Shown here: positions 8,957 through 16,236 of the stretch, piece after piece | Position numbering within the stretch: position 1 is the stretch's first letter | Layout: each line of letters begins with the position of its first letter | Source: Saccharothrix sp. S26 | GTDB taxonomy: Bacteria > Actinomycetota > Actinomycetes > Mycobacteriales > Pseudonocardiaceae | Direction of reading: 5' to 3' | NCBI RefSeq assembly: GCF_021390395.1 | Contig: NZ_JAJUWT010000028.1 | Location: 96,282 to 160,281 of the forward strand | Length of the DNA: 64,000 nt | Program-made: the position numbers and the translations under genes | Notes under the pieces: model-generated | Seen by the model: the letters and a program-made list of their open reading frames with translations, nothing else | Told to the model about the DNA's origin: nothing | Databases searched by the model: none

Positions 8957-9745
8957 TCACCCCGGCAGGGTGAACGTCTCACCGCGGTCGACGCAGGTGA
9001 CCGCCACCGGCGGCTTGCGGCGCTCGACCGCGGCGACGAAGTCCGACAGCGGCGACTTCATCACGCTGTAGTCGTCGAAGTGCACCGGCACGGCCTGCCG
9101 GGGCGCCAGCAGCTCCAGCAGGTCCACGCCCTGCTCGCCGTCCATCGTCAGCAGCACGCCCAGCACCTTGGTGCCCCCCAGGTGCAGCACCGCGACGTCG
9201 ATCGAGGGGTAGCGCTCCCGGATCTCGCGCAGGTCGTCGTGCACGAGGGTGTCGCCGCTGAGGTACAGGCGCAGCGGCTCGGCCGCGGGCGTGGCCCGGT
9301 ACTCGACCATGCTGCCCATGACCGGCGGCAGCAACCGCGCCAACCGGCCCCGCGCGTGCCGACCCGGCAACGACGTCACGGTCACGCTCGCGCCGCCCTT
9401 CTCCAGCCGCAGGTCCGCCCACGTGGACAGCGCGACCGGCTCCCGGAACCCCCGCCGCGCCAGCCTGCGCGCCGCGTGCGGCGTGGTCAGCACGGGCAGG
9501 TCGCGGTCCAGCTCCCGCGCGGCGACCCGGTCGAAGTGGTCGCCGTGGAAGTGCGACAGCACGACCGCGTCCAACGGCGGCAGCTCGCCGATCCCGATGG
9601 CCGGGTCGGTCCGCCGCCGCGCCACCACGCCCTGGCCGATGTGCGTCCACTGGCCCCGGTGCAGGAAGTTCGGATCCGTCAGCAGCGTGAAGGGGCCCAA
9701 CCGCAGCACCGCGGTCGCGTTGCCGACGAAGAACAGCGAGTTCAT
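8957..9745 (-). CDS. MBL-fold metallo-hydrolase (UlaG/YtnP-like)
   Basis: A 262-residue metallo-beta-lactamase-fold hydrolase. The metal-binding signature HFHGDHFD lies about residue 65, with further ligands in SLPGRHARG, LSGDT and PVHFDDY. It lacks a signal peptide and is cytoplasmic. The fold hydrolyses phosphoesters, lactones or thioesters, and the substrate here is unknown. It follows icmF on the same strand after a hairpin, so it is probably a separate transcription unit. Confidence 0.88.
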   Translation of the reverse strand: MNSLFFVGNATAVLRLGPFTLLTDPNFLHRGQWTHIGQGVVARRRTDPAIGIGELPPLDAVVLSHFHGDHFDRVAARELDRDLPVLTTPHAARRLARRGFREPVALSTWADLRLEKGGASVTVTSLPGRHARGRLARLLPPVMGSMVEYRATPAAEPLRLYLSGDTLVHDDLREIRERYPSIDVAVLHLGGTKVLGVLLTMDGEQGVDLLELLAPRQAVPVHFDDYSVMKSPLSDFVAAVERRKPPVAVTCVDRGETFTLPG

Positions 9746-9747
9746 GG

Positions 9748-9771
9748 CGGCGGGGTGCCCGCACCCCGCCG
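9748..9771. terminator. Hairpin downstream of icmF
   Basis: A 9-bp GC-rich stem (9748-9756 with 9763-9771) closes a 6-nt loop GCCCGC. It lies 44 nt past the icmF stop and immediately before the MBL gene on the minus strand. There is no U-tract, which is usual in high-GC actinomycetes. Confidence 0.5.
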
Positions 9772-9814
9772 GCTCAACCCACCCGTCCCCGATCCGCCTC
9801 GCGAGCGGCCCCGG

Positions 9815-12800
9815 TCAGACGTTGCGCCGGTACTGGCCGCCCACCTCGAAGAACGCCTCGGTGATCTGCCCCAGCGTGCACACCCGCGCCGCGTCCATCA
9901 GCACCGCGAACACGTTCTCCCCCGACGCCGCGGCCTCCTTCAACCGCCGCAACGCGGGCTCGGCCTCGGCGGCGTGCGCGGCGGCGAACGCCCGCGTCCG
10001 CTCCACCTGCGACCGCTTCTCCTCCTCCGTCGCCCGCGCCAGCTCGATCGTCACCTGCTCGCGCCCGCCGTCCTCCGGCAGGAACGTGTTCACCCCGATC
10101 AACGGCAGCGAGCCGTCGTGCTTGCGCTGCTCGTACCGCATCGACTCGTCCTGGATCCGGCCGCGCTGGTAGCCGGTCTCCATCGCGCCCAGCACGCCGC
10201 CGCGCTCGGAGAGCCGGTCGAACTCCGCCAGCACCGCCTCCTCGACCAGGTCGGTCAGCTCCTCGATCACGAACGAGCCCTGCAACGGGTTCTCGTTCGC
10301 CGACAGGCCCCACTCCTTGTTGATGATGAGCTGGATCGCCATCGCCCGCCGCACCGACGACTCCGTCGGCGTGGTGATCGCCTCGTCGTAGGCGTTGGTG
10401 TGCAACGAGTTCGTGTTGTCGTACAACGCGCACAACGCCTGCAACGTGGTGCGGATGTCGTTGAAGTCCATCTCCTGCGCGTGCAGCGACCGGCCCGACG
10501 TCTGCACGTGGTACTTGAACTTCTGCGACCGCTCGTTCGCGCCGTACCGCTCGCGCATCGCGATCGCCCAGATCCGCCGCGCCACCCGGCCGATCACGCT
10601 GTACTCGGCGTCCATGCCGTTGGAGAAGAAGAACGACAGGTTCGGCGCGAAGTCGTCGACGTCCATGCCCCGCGCCAGGTACGACTCGACGTAGGTGAAC
10701 CCATTGGCCAGCGTGAACGCCAACTGGCTGATGGGGTTCGCCCCCGCCTCGGCGATGTGGTAGCCCGAGATCGACACCGAGTAGAAGTTGCGCACCTTCT
10801 GCTCGATGAACCACTCCTGGATGTCGGCCATCATCCGCAACGAGAACTCGGTGGAGAAGATGCAGGTGTTCTGCCCCTGGTCCTCCTTGAGGATGTCGGC
10901 CTGCACGGTGCCGCGCACGGTCGACAGCGCCCGCGACCTCAGCTCCCGCGCCTCCGCCTCGGACGGTTCGCGGCCGTGCTCGGCGCGGAACTTGTCGACC
11001 TGCTGGTCGACCACCGTGTTGAGGAAGAACGCCAGGATCGTCGGCGCGGGACCGTTGATCGTCATCGACACCGACGTGCTCGGCGCGGTCAGGTCGAACC
11101 CGGCGTAGAGCGCCTTCATGTCGTCCAGCGTCGCGATCGACACACCCGACGTGCCGATCTTGCCGTAGACGTCCGGCGGGGTGTCCGGGTCGCGCCCGTA
11201 CAGCGTCACCGAGTCGAACGCGGTCGACAGCCGGGTCGCCTCCGAGCCCTGCGACAGGTACTTGAACCGGCGGTTCGTGCGGAACGCGTCACCCTCGCCC
11301 GCGAACATCCGCGCCGGGTCCTCGCCGTCGCGCTTGAACGGGAACACCCCCGCCGTGTACGGGAAGTGCCCCGGCAGGTTCTCCTTGCGCAGGAACCGCA
11401 ACAAGGTGCCGTCGTCCTCGTAGCGCGGCAACGACACCCGCCGCACCTTGTTGCCCGACAACGTCTCCCGGGTCAGCTTGGTGTGGATCTCCCGGTCCCG
11501 CACCCGCACGACCATCTCGTCGCCGCTGTAGGACTCCACCACCCCGGGCCACGCCGCCAGCAGCTCCGCGGACTCCGCGTCGACCTGCTTGCGCGCCGAC
11601 TCCAGCAGCGACGTGATCGCCGCCGTGTCGTGCCCGGCCGACTCCAGCTCCTCCCGCGCCGCGCCCAGGTGCGCCACCCGCCGCACCGCGTCCACGTGCG
11701 TCTCGGTGGCCCGGTGGTAGCCCCGCACCGTCTCCGCGATCTCGGCCAGGTACCGCACCCGCGTCGGCGGCACCACGGTCGCCGCCGACGTCGACACCTT
11801 GCCCGTCACGGCCGGCAGCGCGCCCTCGGTCACGTCCAGCCCGCGCTGCGCCAGCTCGCCCCGCAGGTGCTGGTACAGCGCGGTCACGCCGTCGTCGTTG
11901 AACGTCGCCGCCGACGTGCCGAAGACCGGCATGTCCTCCCACGAGGCGCCGAACGCCTCCCGGTTGCGCACCAACTGCCGCGCCACGTCGCGGCGCGCGT
12001 CCTCCGCGCCCCGTCGTTCGAACTTGTTGATCGCCACCGCGTCGGCGAAGTCCAGCATGTCGATCTTCTCCAGCTGCGACGCCGCGCCGAACTCCGGCGT
12101 CATCACGTACAGCGAGAGGTCGACGAACGGCACGATCGCCGCGTCGCCCTGGCCGATGCCCGGCGTCTCGACCACGACCAGGTCGAACCCGGCCGCCTTG
12201 CAGGCCGCGATGGCGTCGGACAGGCCGTCGGGCACCTCGGAGCCCGCCCGCCGGGTGGCCAGCGAGCGGAAGAACACCCGGTCGCCGTCCAGGCAGTTCA
12301 TCCGGATCCGGTCGCCGAGCAGCGCGCCGCCGCCCTTGCGCCGCGTGGGGTCCACCGCCAGCACCGCGACCCGCAGCTTGTCCTGCTGGTCCAGCCGGAA
12401 CCGGCGCACCAGCTCGTCGGTCAACGACGACTTGCCCGAACCACCCGTCCCGGTGATCCCGAGGACGGGCACCGGGCGTTCCGCCGCGGCGCGGTTCACC
12501 CGGTCGTGCACCTCCGCCGGCAGCGCGCCGGCCTCGATCAGCGTGATCGCGCGGGCCAGCACGTCCTCGGCGCCGGTGAACAACCCGTCCCACGACGGCG
12601 GCGTCCGGTCGGCCAGCGGGTAGTCGCACGCCTCCACCATCGTGTTGATCATCCGGGCGAGGCCGAGGCGCTGGCCGTCGGCCGGCGAGAAGATCCGCGC
12701 CACGCCGCGCGAGTGCAGCAACTCGATCTCCTCCGGCACGATCACGCCGCCGCCGCCGCCGAACACCTTGATGTGCCCCGCGCCGCGCTCGGCCAGCAGT

Positions 12801-13054
12801 TCGACCAGGTAGGTGAAGTACTCGACGTGACCGCCCTGGTAGGCGCTGATCGCGATGCCCTGCACGTCCTCCTGCACGGCCGCGGCGACGACCTCGCGCA
12901 CCGAGCGGTTGTGGCCGAGGTGCACCACCTCGGCGCCCTGGGACTGCAGGATGCGCCGCATGATGTTGATCGCGGCGTCGTGCCCGTCGAACAGGCTGGC
13001 CGCGGTCACGAAGCGGACCGGGTGCGACGGGGTGTGCAGCGGGGCAGCGGTCAC
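9815..13054 (-). CDS. icmF: Fused isobutyryl-CoA mutase IcmF (B12-dependent mutase with G-protein chaperone)
   Basis: A 1079-residue fusion that interconverts isobutyryl-CoA and n-butyryl-CoA using adenosylcobalamin, with a built-in MeaB-type GTPase that loads and protects the cofactor. Order: B12-binding domain (residues 10-140, with D23-x-H25 in FDGHDAAIN), MeaB-like GTPase (Walker A GITGTGGSGKSS near residue 200, AVDPTRRKGGGALLGDR, base loop NKFE near 341), then the substrate-binding TIM-barrel mutase to the end. The base loop ends in E rather than the D of NKxD. Start is GTG at 13054 with AAGGAG upstream. Its role is valine/branched acyl-CoA and butyrate metabolism. No cobalamin riboswitch was seen upstream. 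Confidence 0.96.
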   Translation of the reverse strand: MTAAPLHTPSHPVRFVTAASLFDGHDAAINIMRRILQSQGAEVVHLGHNRSVREVVAAAVQEDVQGIAISAYQGGHVEYFTYLVELLAERGAGHIKVFGGGGGVIVPEEIELLHSRGVARIFSPADGQRLGLARMINTMVEACDYPLADRTPPSWDGLFTGAEDVLARAITLIEAGALPAEVHDRVNRAAAERPVPVLGITGTGGSGKSSLTDELVRRFRLDQQDKLRVAVLAVDPTRRKGGGALLGDRIRMNCLDGDRVFFRSLATRRAGSEVPDGLSDAIAACKAAGFDLVVVETPGIGQGDAAIVPFVDLSLYVMTPEFGAASQLEKIDMLDFADAVAINKFERRGAEDARRDVARQLVRNREAFGASWEDMPVFGTSAATFNDDGVTALYQHLRGELAQRGLDVTEGALPAVTGKVSTSAATVVPPTRVRYLAEIAETVRGYHRATETHVDAVRRVAHLGAAREELESAGHDTAAITSLLESARKQVDAESAELLAAWPGVVESYSGDEMVVRVRDREIHTKLTRETLSGNKVRRVSLPRYEDDGTLLRFLRKENLPGHFPYTAGVFPFKRDGEDPARMFAGEGDAFRTNRRFKYLSQGSEATRLSTAFDSVTLYGRDPDTPPDVYGKIGTSGVSIATLDDMKALYAGFDLTAPSTSVSMTINGPAPTILAFFLNTVVDQQVDKFRAEHGREPSEAEARELRSRALSTVRGTVQADILKEDQGQNTCIFSTEFSLRMMADIQEWFIEQKVRNFYSVSISGYHIAEAGANPISQLAFTLANGFTYVESYLARGMDVDDFAPNLSFFFSNGMDAEYSVIGRVARRIWAIAMRERYGANERSQKFKYHVQTSGRSLHAQEMDFNDIRTTLQALCALYDNTNSLHTNAYDEAITTPTESSVRRAMAIQLIINKEWGLSANENPLQGSFVIEELTDLVEEAVLAEFDRLSERGGVLGAMETGYQRGRIQDESMRYEQRKHDGSLPLIGVNTFLPEDGGREQVTIELARATEEEKRSQVERTRAFAAAHAAEAEPALRRLKEAAASGENVFAVLMDAARVCTLGQITEAFFEVGGQYRRNV

Positions 13055-13098
13055 GACTGGCTCCTTCGGCAGCGCGGAACTGCGTCCAGATTACTAGG

Positions 13099-13117
13099 AC
13101 ATCCGTCTATCGGATGT
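13099..13117. promoter_or_regulatory. Candidate operator upstream of icmF
   Basis: ACATCCGTCTATCGGATGT is a perfect 7-bp inverted repeat with a 5-bp centre, located 45 nt upstream of the icmF start. Size and symmetry suit a TetR or GntR-type dimer. The regulator is not in the window. Confidence 0.35.
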
Positions 13118-13271
13118 AGGAGCGAGTTGTGCGACGGGTCACGCGCACGCGACCGGACAAATCAGGCAAATGCGAAGCCAAACCCCCGGCGTCGATCGTT
13201 TTCGCAACCCTGGTCGCGCCCCTCCGAGACGACGCGTGTACTTTCCGTCCAAACGGGGTAGAGGATCTTCC

Positions 13272-13439
13272 ATGAGCAGCACACCTATCTACGACGAGCT
13301 GGCCGCCATCCTGCTCGCCGACCACCCAGGCACCGCTGACGCGGCGGCGGCCGGGGCACCGCAGGCCGAGCCTGCCGAGGAGCCGTCCAAGCAGGTCAGG
13401 ACAGGCGGCAGGCGGCGCAAGCCCGAGCCGGACGCCTGA
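13272..13439 (+). CDS. Small acidic/basic-tailed hypothetical protein (55 aa)
   Basis: It begins MSSTPIYDELAAILLADHPG and ends in a basic tail GGRRRKPEPDA, with an Ala/Glu/Pro linker between. GAGG lies 7 nt upstream of the ATG at 13272. Third-position GC and a compact PIYDEL start make it look like a real small protein rather than chance, and the N-terminal motif seems familiar from other actinomycetes. No function is known to me. It lies divergent from icmF and just before the SOS-box gene. Confidence 0.6.
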   Translation: MSSTPIYDELAAILLADHPGTADAAAAGAPQAEPAEEPSKQVRTGGRRRKPEPDA

Positions 13440-13479
13440 CCTTTTTCAGTCGACACTGAAGCTATAGAGCACACTGGGG

Positions 13480-13495
13480 TCGAACGCGTGTTCGA
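13480..13495. promoter_or_regulatory. LexA-type SOS box
   Basis: TCGAACGCGTGTTCGA matches the Gram-positive/actinobacterial LexA consensus CGAAC-N4-GTTCG with no mismatch. It is the core of a longer perfect palindrome, 13476-13499. It sits over the expected -35 region of the AlkB-like gene, ideal for repression. Confidence 0.8.
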
Positions 13496-13503
13496 CCCCG
13501 GGT

Positions 13504-13509
13504 TATGCT
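13504..13509 (+). promoter_or_regulatory. -10 element of a leaderless promoter
   Basis: TATGCT occupies -12 to -7 relative to the A of the ATG at 13516, the spacing expected when transcription starts at the start codon. No Shine-Dalgarno is present. The SOS box lies immediately upstream. Confidence 0.55.
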
Positions 13510-13515
13510 GGGCCC

Positions 13516-14136
13516 ATGCAGGTGTCGCTGTTCGACGACGGCGCCGACGCGCCCGCGCTGGGCCCGCTCACCGGTGTGCGGCGGACCGAGCTGGGCCACG
13601 GCGCCTGGGTCGACGTGCTCCCCGGCTGGCTGACCGGAGCCGACGCGCTGTTCCGCCGCCTGGCCGACGAAGTGCCCTGGCGGGCCGAGCGCAGGCAGAT
13701 GTACGAGCGCGTGGTGGACGTGCCGCGCCTGCTCTGCTTCTACGACGAGCGCACGCCGCTGCCCGACCCGGTGCTGACGCGGGCGCGCGACGAGTTGAGC
13801 GCCTGGTACGGCGAGGAGCTGGGCGAGCCGTTCCGCACCGCCGGGCTCTGCTACTACCGCGACGGCCGCGACTCCGTCGCCTGGCACGGTGACACGATCG
13901 GGCGGGGTTCGACCGAGGACACGATGGTGGCGATCGTGTCCGTCGGCACGCCGCGTGCGTTGGCGTTGCGCCCGCGCGGGGGCGGCGGCGCGACCGTCCG
14001 GTACGCGCTGGGCCACGGCGACCTGATCGTGATGGGCGGCTCGTGCCAGCGGACGTGGGAGCACGCCGTGCCGAAAGCGGGCAAAGCGGTCGGACCGCGC
14101 ATCAGCATCCAGTTCCGCCCCCGCGGAGTGCGCTGA
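13516..14136 (+). CDS. AlkB-like 2-oxoglutarate/Fe(II) dioxygenase
   Basis: A 206-residue member of the AlkB family, which oxidatively removes alkyl groups from damaged DNA or RNA bases. The iron ligands H124-x-D126 (WHGDTIGR) and H183 (TWEHAVPK) are present, and the 2-oxoglutarate arginines lie in RISIQFRPR. The substrate loop contains CYYRDGRDSVAWH. The length fits a single-domain AlkB homologue. The SOS box and leaderless -10 directly upstream indicate DNA-damage induction through LexA, consistent with a repair role. Confidence 0.9.
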   Translation: MQVSLFDDGADAPALGPLTGVRRTELGHGAWVDVLPGWLTGADALFRRLADEVPWRAERRQMYERVVDVPRLLCFYDERTPLPDPVLTRARDELSAWYGEELGEPFRTAGLCYYRDGRDSVAWHGDTIGRGSTEDTMVAIVSVGTPRALALRPRGGGGATVRYALGHGDLIVMGGSCQRTWEHAVPKAGKAVGPRISIQFRPRGVR

Positions 14137-14188
14137 CCACCGGAAATCTCGTCCTTGTGGAGCATGACCGCCGTCACTACTCTCCCTC

Positions 14189-14202
14189 TGGGAGCGCTCC
14201 CA
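14189..14202. promoter_or_regulatory. CebR-type operator
   Basis: TGGGAGCGCTCCCA is a perfect 14-bp palindrome and the published consensus of the cellobiose-responsive LacI regulator CebR in actinomycetes. It lies 32 nt upstream of the GH5 endoglucanase start. No other exact copy was noticed in the window, and the cognate regulator is probably elsewhere. Confidence 0.85.
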
Positions 14203-14234
14203 GAACGTTGCGAACATCCTCAAAGGAGAGCGGT

Positions 14235-15824
14235 ATGCGGCAACGGAGATCCATCTTCGGCGCTCTGCTCGCGGCTGCGGTGGCCGTGAGCGGAGTGGTC
14301 GTGATGGCGACGGCGGGACAGGTCACGGCGGCCCCGGCCGGTGGTTACCTGCACACCGCGGGCAACAAGATCGTCGACAGCACCGGCGCGACGGTCCGGC
14401 TGACCGGCATCAACTGGTTCGGCATGGAGACCGACAACAAGACCTTCCACGGGCTGTGGTCCAGCCGCACGTGGAAGCAGCAGCTCGACCAGATGGCCTC
14501 GCTGGGCTACAACACCCTGCGCGTGCCGTTCTCCAATGACGCGCTCAAGCCGGGCGCGACGGCGTCGGGCGTCAACGACTACGTCAACCCCGACCTGGTC
14601 GGGCTGTCGCCGTTGCAGATCCTGGACAAGGTCATCGACTACGCGGGCCAGAAGGGGATGCGCATCATCCTCGACCGGCACCGCCCGACCAGCGCCGGGC
14701 AGTCCGCGCTCTGGTACACGGCGACCGTGCCGGAGAGCACCTGGATCAACGACTGGAAGATGCTCGCGCAGCGGTACGCGGGCAACACCACGGTCATCGG
14801 CGCGGACCTGCACAACGAGCCGCACGCCGAGGGCACCAACCCCAACGCCACCGGCGCGTGCTGGGGCTGCGGCGTGGTGGAGCGCGACTGGCGGCTGGCC
14901 GCCGAGCGGGCGGGCAACGCGATCCTGTCCGTGCAGCCGAACTGGCTGATCTTCGTGGAGGGCGTGAGCTGCCCGAGCGGCGGGCTGTCCGACACCTGGG
15001 ACAACGACCCGTCCAACGACGAGGACTGCGGCTGGTGGGGCGGCAACCTGTCCAAGGCGGGCCAGTACCCGGTGCGGCTGAACGTGCCGAACCGGCTGGT
15101 CTACTCGCCGCACGAGTACGCGACGTCGGTGTTCGAGCAGAAGTGGTTCACCGCGCCCGACTTCCCCGCGAACATGCCGGCGATCTGGGACAAGTACTGG
15201 GGCTACCTGTACAAGAGCAACACCGCGCCGCTGATGATGGGCGAGTTCGGGTCCACGCTGGCCAACCCGAAGGACAAGGTGTGGCTGGAGAACCTGATGG
15301 CCTACACCGGCAAGGGCGTGGACGGGATCTCGTTCACCTACTGGTCGTGGAACCCGAACTCGGGTGACACGGGCGGCATCGTCGGCGACGACTGGACCAC
15401 GGTGAACCAGGCCAAGCAGTCGATCCTGCAGCCGTACCTGATCCCGCCGACCGGTGGTGGGACGACCACTACCACCACGACGACGACCACGACGTCCGGC
15501 GGCAACGGCACGGGCGCGTGCAAGGCGGCGTGGCGTCAGGACAACGCGTGGCAGGGCGGTTTCCAGGGCTCGCTGACCGTGACCAACAGCGCCACGAGCG
15601 CCGTGAACCCGTGGAAGGTCGTGTTCACGCTGCCCACGGGCGTGACCATCGGCAGCGGGTGGAACGGGACGTTCAGCCAGAGCGGCACGACGGTCACCGT
15701 GACCGCGCCGTCGTACGCGCCGTCGCTGGGCGCGGGCGCCTCGGTCTCGCTCGGCTTCACCGCCAACGGCCCGGCCGGCGCGCCTGCCGGCGTGACGCTG
15801 GGCGGAGCCGCCTGCACGGCATGA
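14235..15824 (+). CDS. Secreted GH5 endo-beta-1,4-glucanase with CBM2
   Basis: A 529-residue secreted cellulase. A signal peptide covers about residues 1-34 (MRQRRSIFGALLAAAVAVSG, then AQVTAAPAG-like cleavage region). The catalytic domain (about 35-405) resembles Acidothermus E1 and GH5 subfamily 1: acid/base E195 in HNEPH, nucleophile E337 in MGEFG, and motifs LDRHRP and WSWNPNSGDTGG. A polythreonine linker (about 410-425) and a C-terminal CBM2 (ACKAAWRQDNAWQGGF to the end) follow. AAAGGAGAG is 5 nt upstream. Its CebR-type operator indicates induction by cellobiose. It releases cello-oligosaccharides outside the cell. Confidence 0.95.
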   Translation: MRQRRSIFGALLAAAVAVSGVVVMATAGQVTAAPAGGYLHTAGNKIVDSTGATVRLTGINWFGMETDNKTFHGLWSSRTWKQQLDQMASLGYNTLRVPFSNDALKPGATASGVNDYVNPDLVGLSPLQILDKVIDYAGQKGMRIILDRHRPTSAGQSALWYTATVPESTWINDWKMLAQRYAGNTTVIGADLHNEPHAEGTNPNATGACWGCGVVERDWRLAAERAGNAILSVQPNWLIFVEGVSCPSGGLSDTWDNDPSNDEDCGWWGGNLSKAGQYPVRLNVPNRLVYSPHEYATSVFEQKWFTAPDFPANMPAIWDKYWGYLYKSNTAPLMMGEFGSTLANPKDKVWLENLMAYTGKGVDGISFTYWSWNPNSGDTGGIVGDDWTTVNQAKQSILQPYLIPPTGGGTTTTTTTTTTTSGGNGTGACKAAWRQDNAWQGGFQGSLTVTNSATSAVNPWKVVFTLPTGVTIGSGWNGTFSQSGTTVTVTAPSYAPSLGAGASVSLGFTANGPAGAPAGVTLGGAACTA

Positions 15825-15833
15825 CGCTCGACC

Positions 15834-15867
15834 GCCCCGCCCGGCCGGCTTGGGGACCGGGCGGGGC
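15834..15867. terminator. Terminator hairpin after GH5 gene
   Basis: An 11-bp perfect GC stem (15834-15844 with 15857-15867) with a 12-nt loop, starting 9 nt after the endoglucanase stop. There is no U-tract. Confidence 0.65.
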
Positions 15868-15891
15868 AACCCGCACGGCATGAAGATCGGC

Positions 15892-15917
15892 GGTCCCACC
15901 CGGCGCCGGGTGGGACC
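15892..15917. terminator. 26-bp perfect palindrome
   Basis: Positions 15892-15917 form a perfect palindrome with GGCGCC at its centre. It is the second of three hairpins between the convergent GH5 and csbD genes. It could terminate in both directions or act as a protein site. Confidence 0.45.
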
Positions 15918-15925
15918 GGCGCACG

Positions 15926-15976
15926 AGCGCGGCGGGTGCCAGGGCCGGACTCGCCGGTCGTGGCACCCGCCGCGCT
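15926..15976. terminator. 16-bp stem hairpin after csbD
   Basis: 15926-15941 pairs perfectly with 15961-15976 around a 19-nt loop. It lies 11 nt past the csbD stop on the minus strand, so it probably terminates csbD and backs up the GH5 terminator. Confidence 0.6.
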
Positions 15977-15987
15977 GTGCTCGTGCG

Positions 15988-16161
15988 TCAGTTCTTGAAC
16001 GCGTCCTTGACCTTCTCGGCCGCCTGCTTGAGGTTGCCCTTGACCTGCTCGCCCCGGCCCTCGGCCTCGAGGTCGGGGTCGTCGGTCGCGCGACCGGCCG
16101 TTTCCTTCGCCTTGCCCTTGAGCTCGTCCGCCTTGGCGTCGAACTTGTCGTCGATACCCAT
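15988..16161 (-). CDS. CsbD family stress protein (57 aa)
   Basis: It begins MGIDDKFDAKADELKGKAKE and ends EKVKDAFKN. Lys/Glu/Asp/Ala-rich hydrophilic sequence with repeated KGKAKE/KGNLKQ segments is characteristic of the CsbD fold, small helical proteins induced by general stress in bacteria. It is shorter than usual reading-frame cut-offs and lies inside a long spurious frame. The role is unknown beyond stress association. It is monocistronic between a hairpin and the esterase gene. Confidence 0.85.
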   Translation of the reverse strand: MGIDDKFDAKADELKGKAKETAGRATDDPDLEAEGRGEQVKGNLKQAAEKVKDAFKN

Positions 16162-16236
16162 GGTCTGCGGGTACCCCGTCGGGGCCGCCGTTGAACGTCC
16201 CGGGGGCTTTCGCCCGACCGTGGACCAGCCCGGAGG

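Noticed and set aside
8768..13261. 1497-codon open frame on the + strand opposite icmF
   Set aside because: It is the antisense of a clear IcmF gene. Composition is Arg/His/Pro/Gly-rich with no domain, a usual shadow in GC-rich DNA.
13055..13271. Cobalamin riboswitch upstream of icmF
   Set aside because: I could not find a B12-box-like sequence or the expected long structured leader; only a short inverted repeat is seen.
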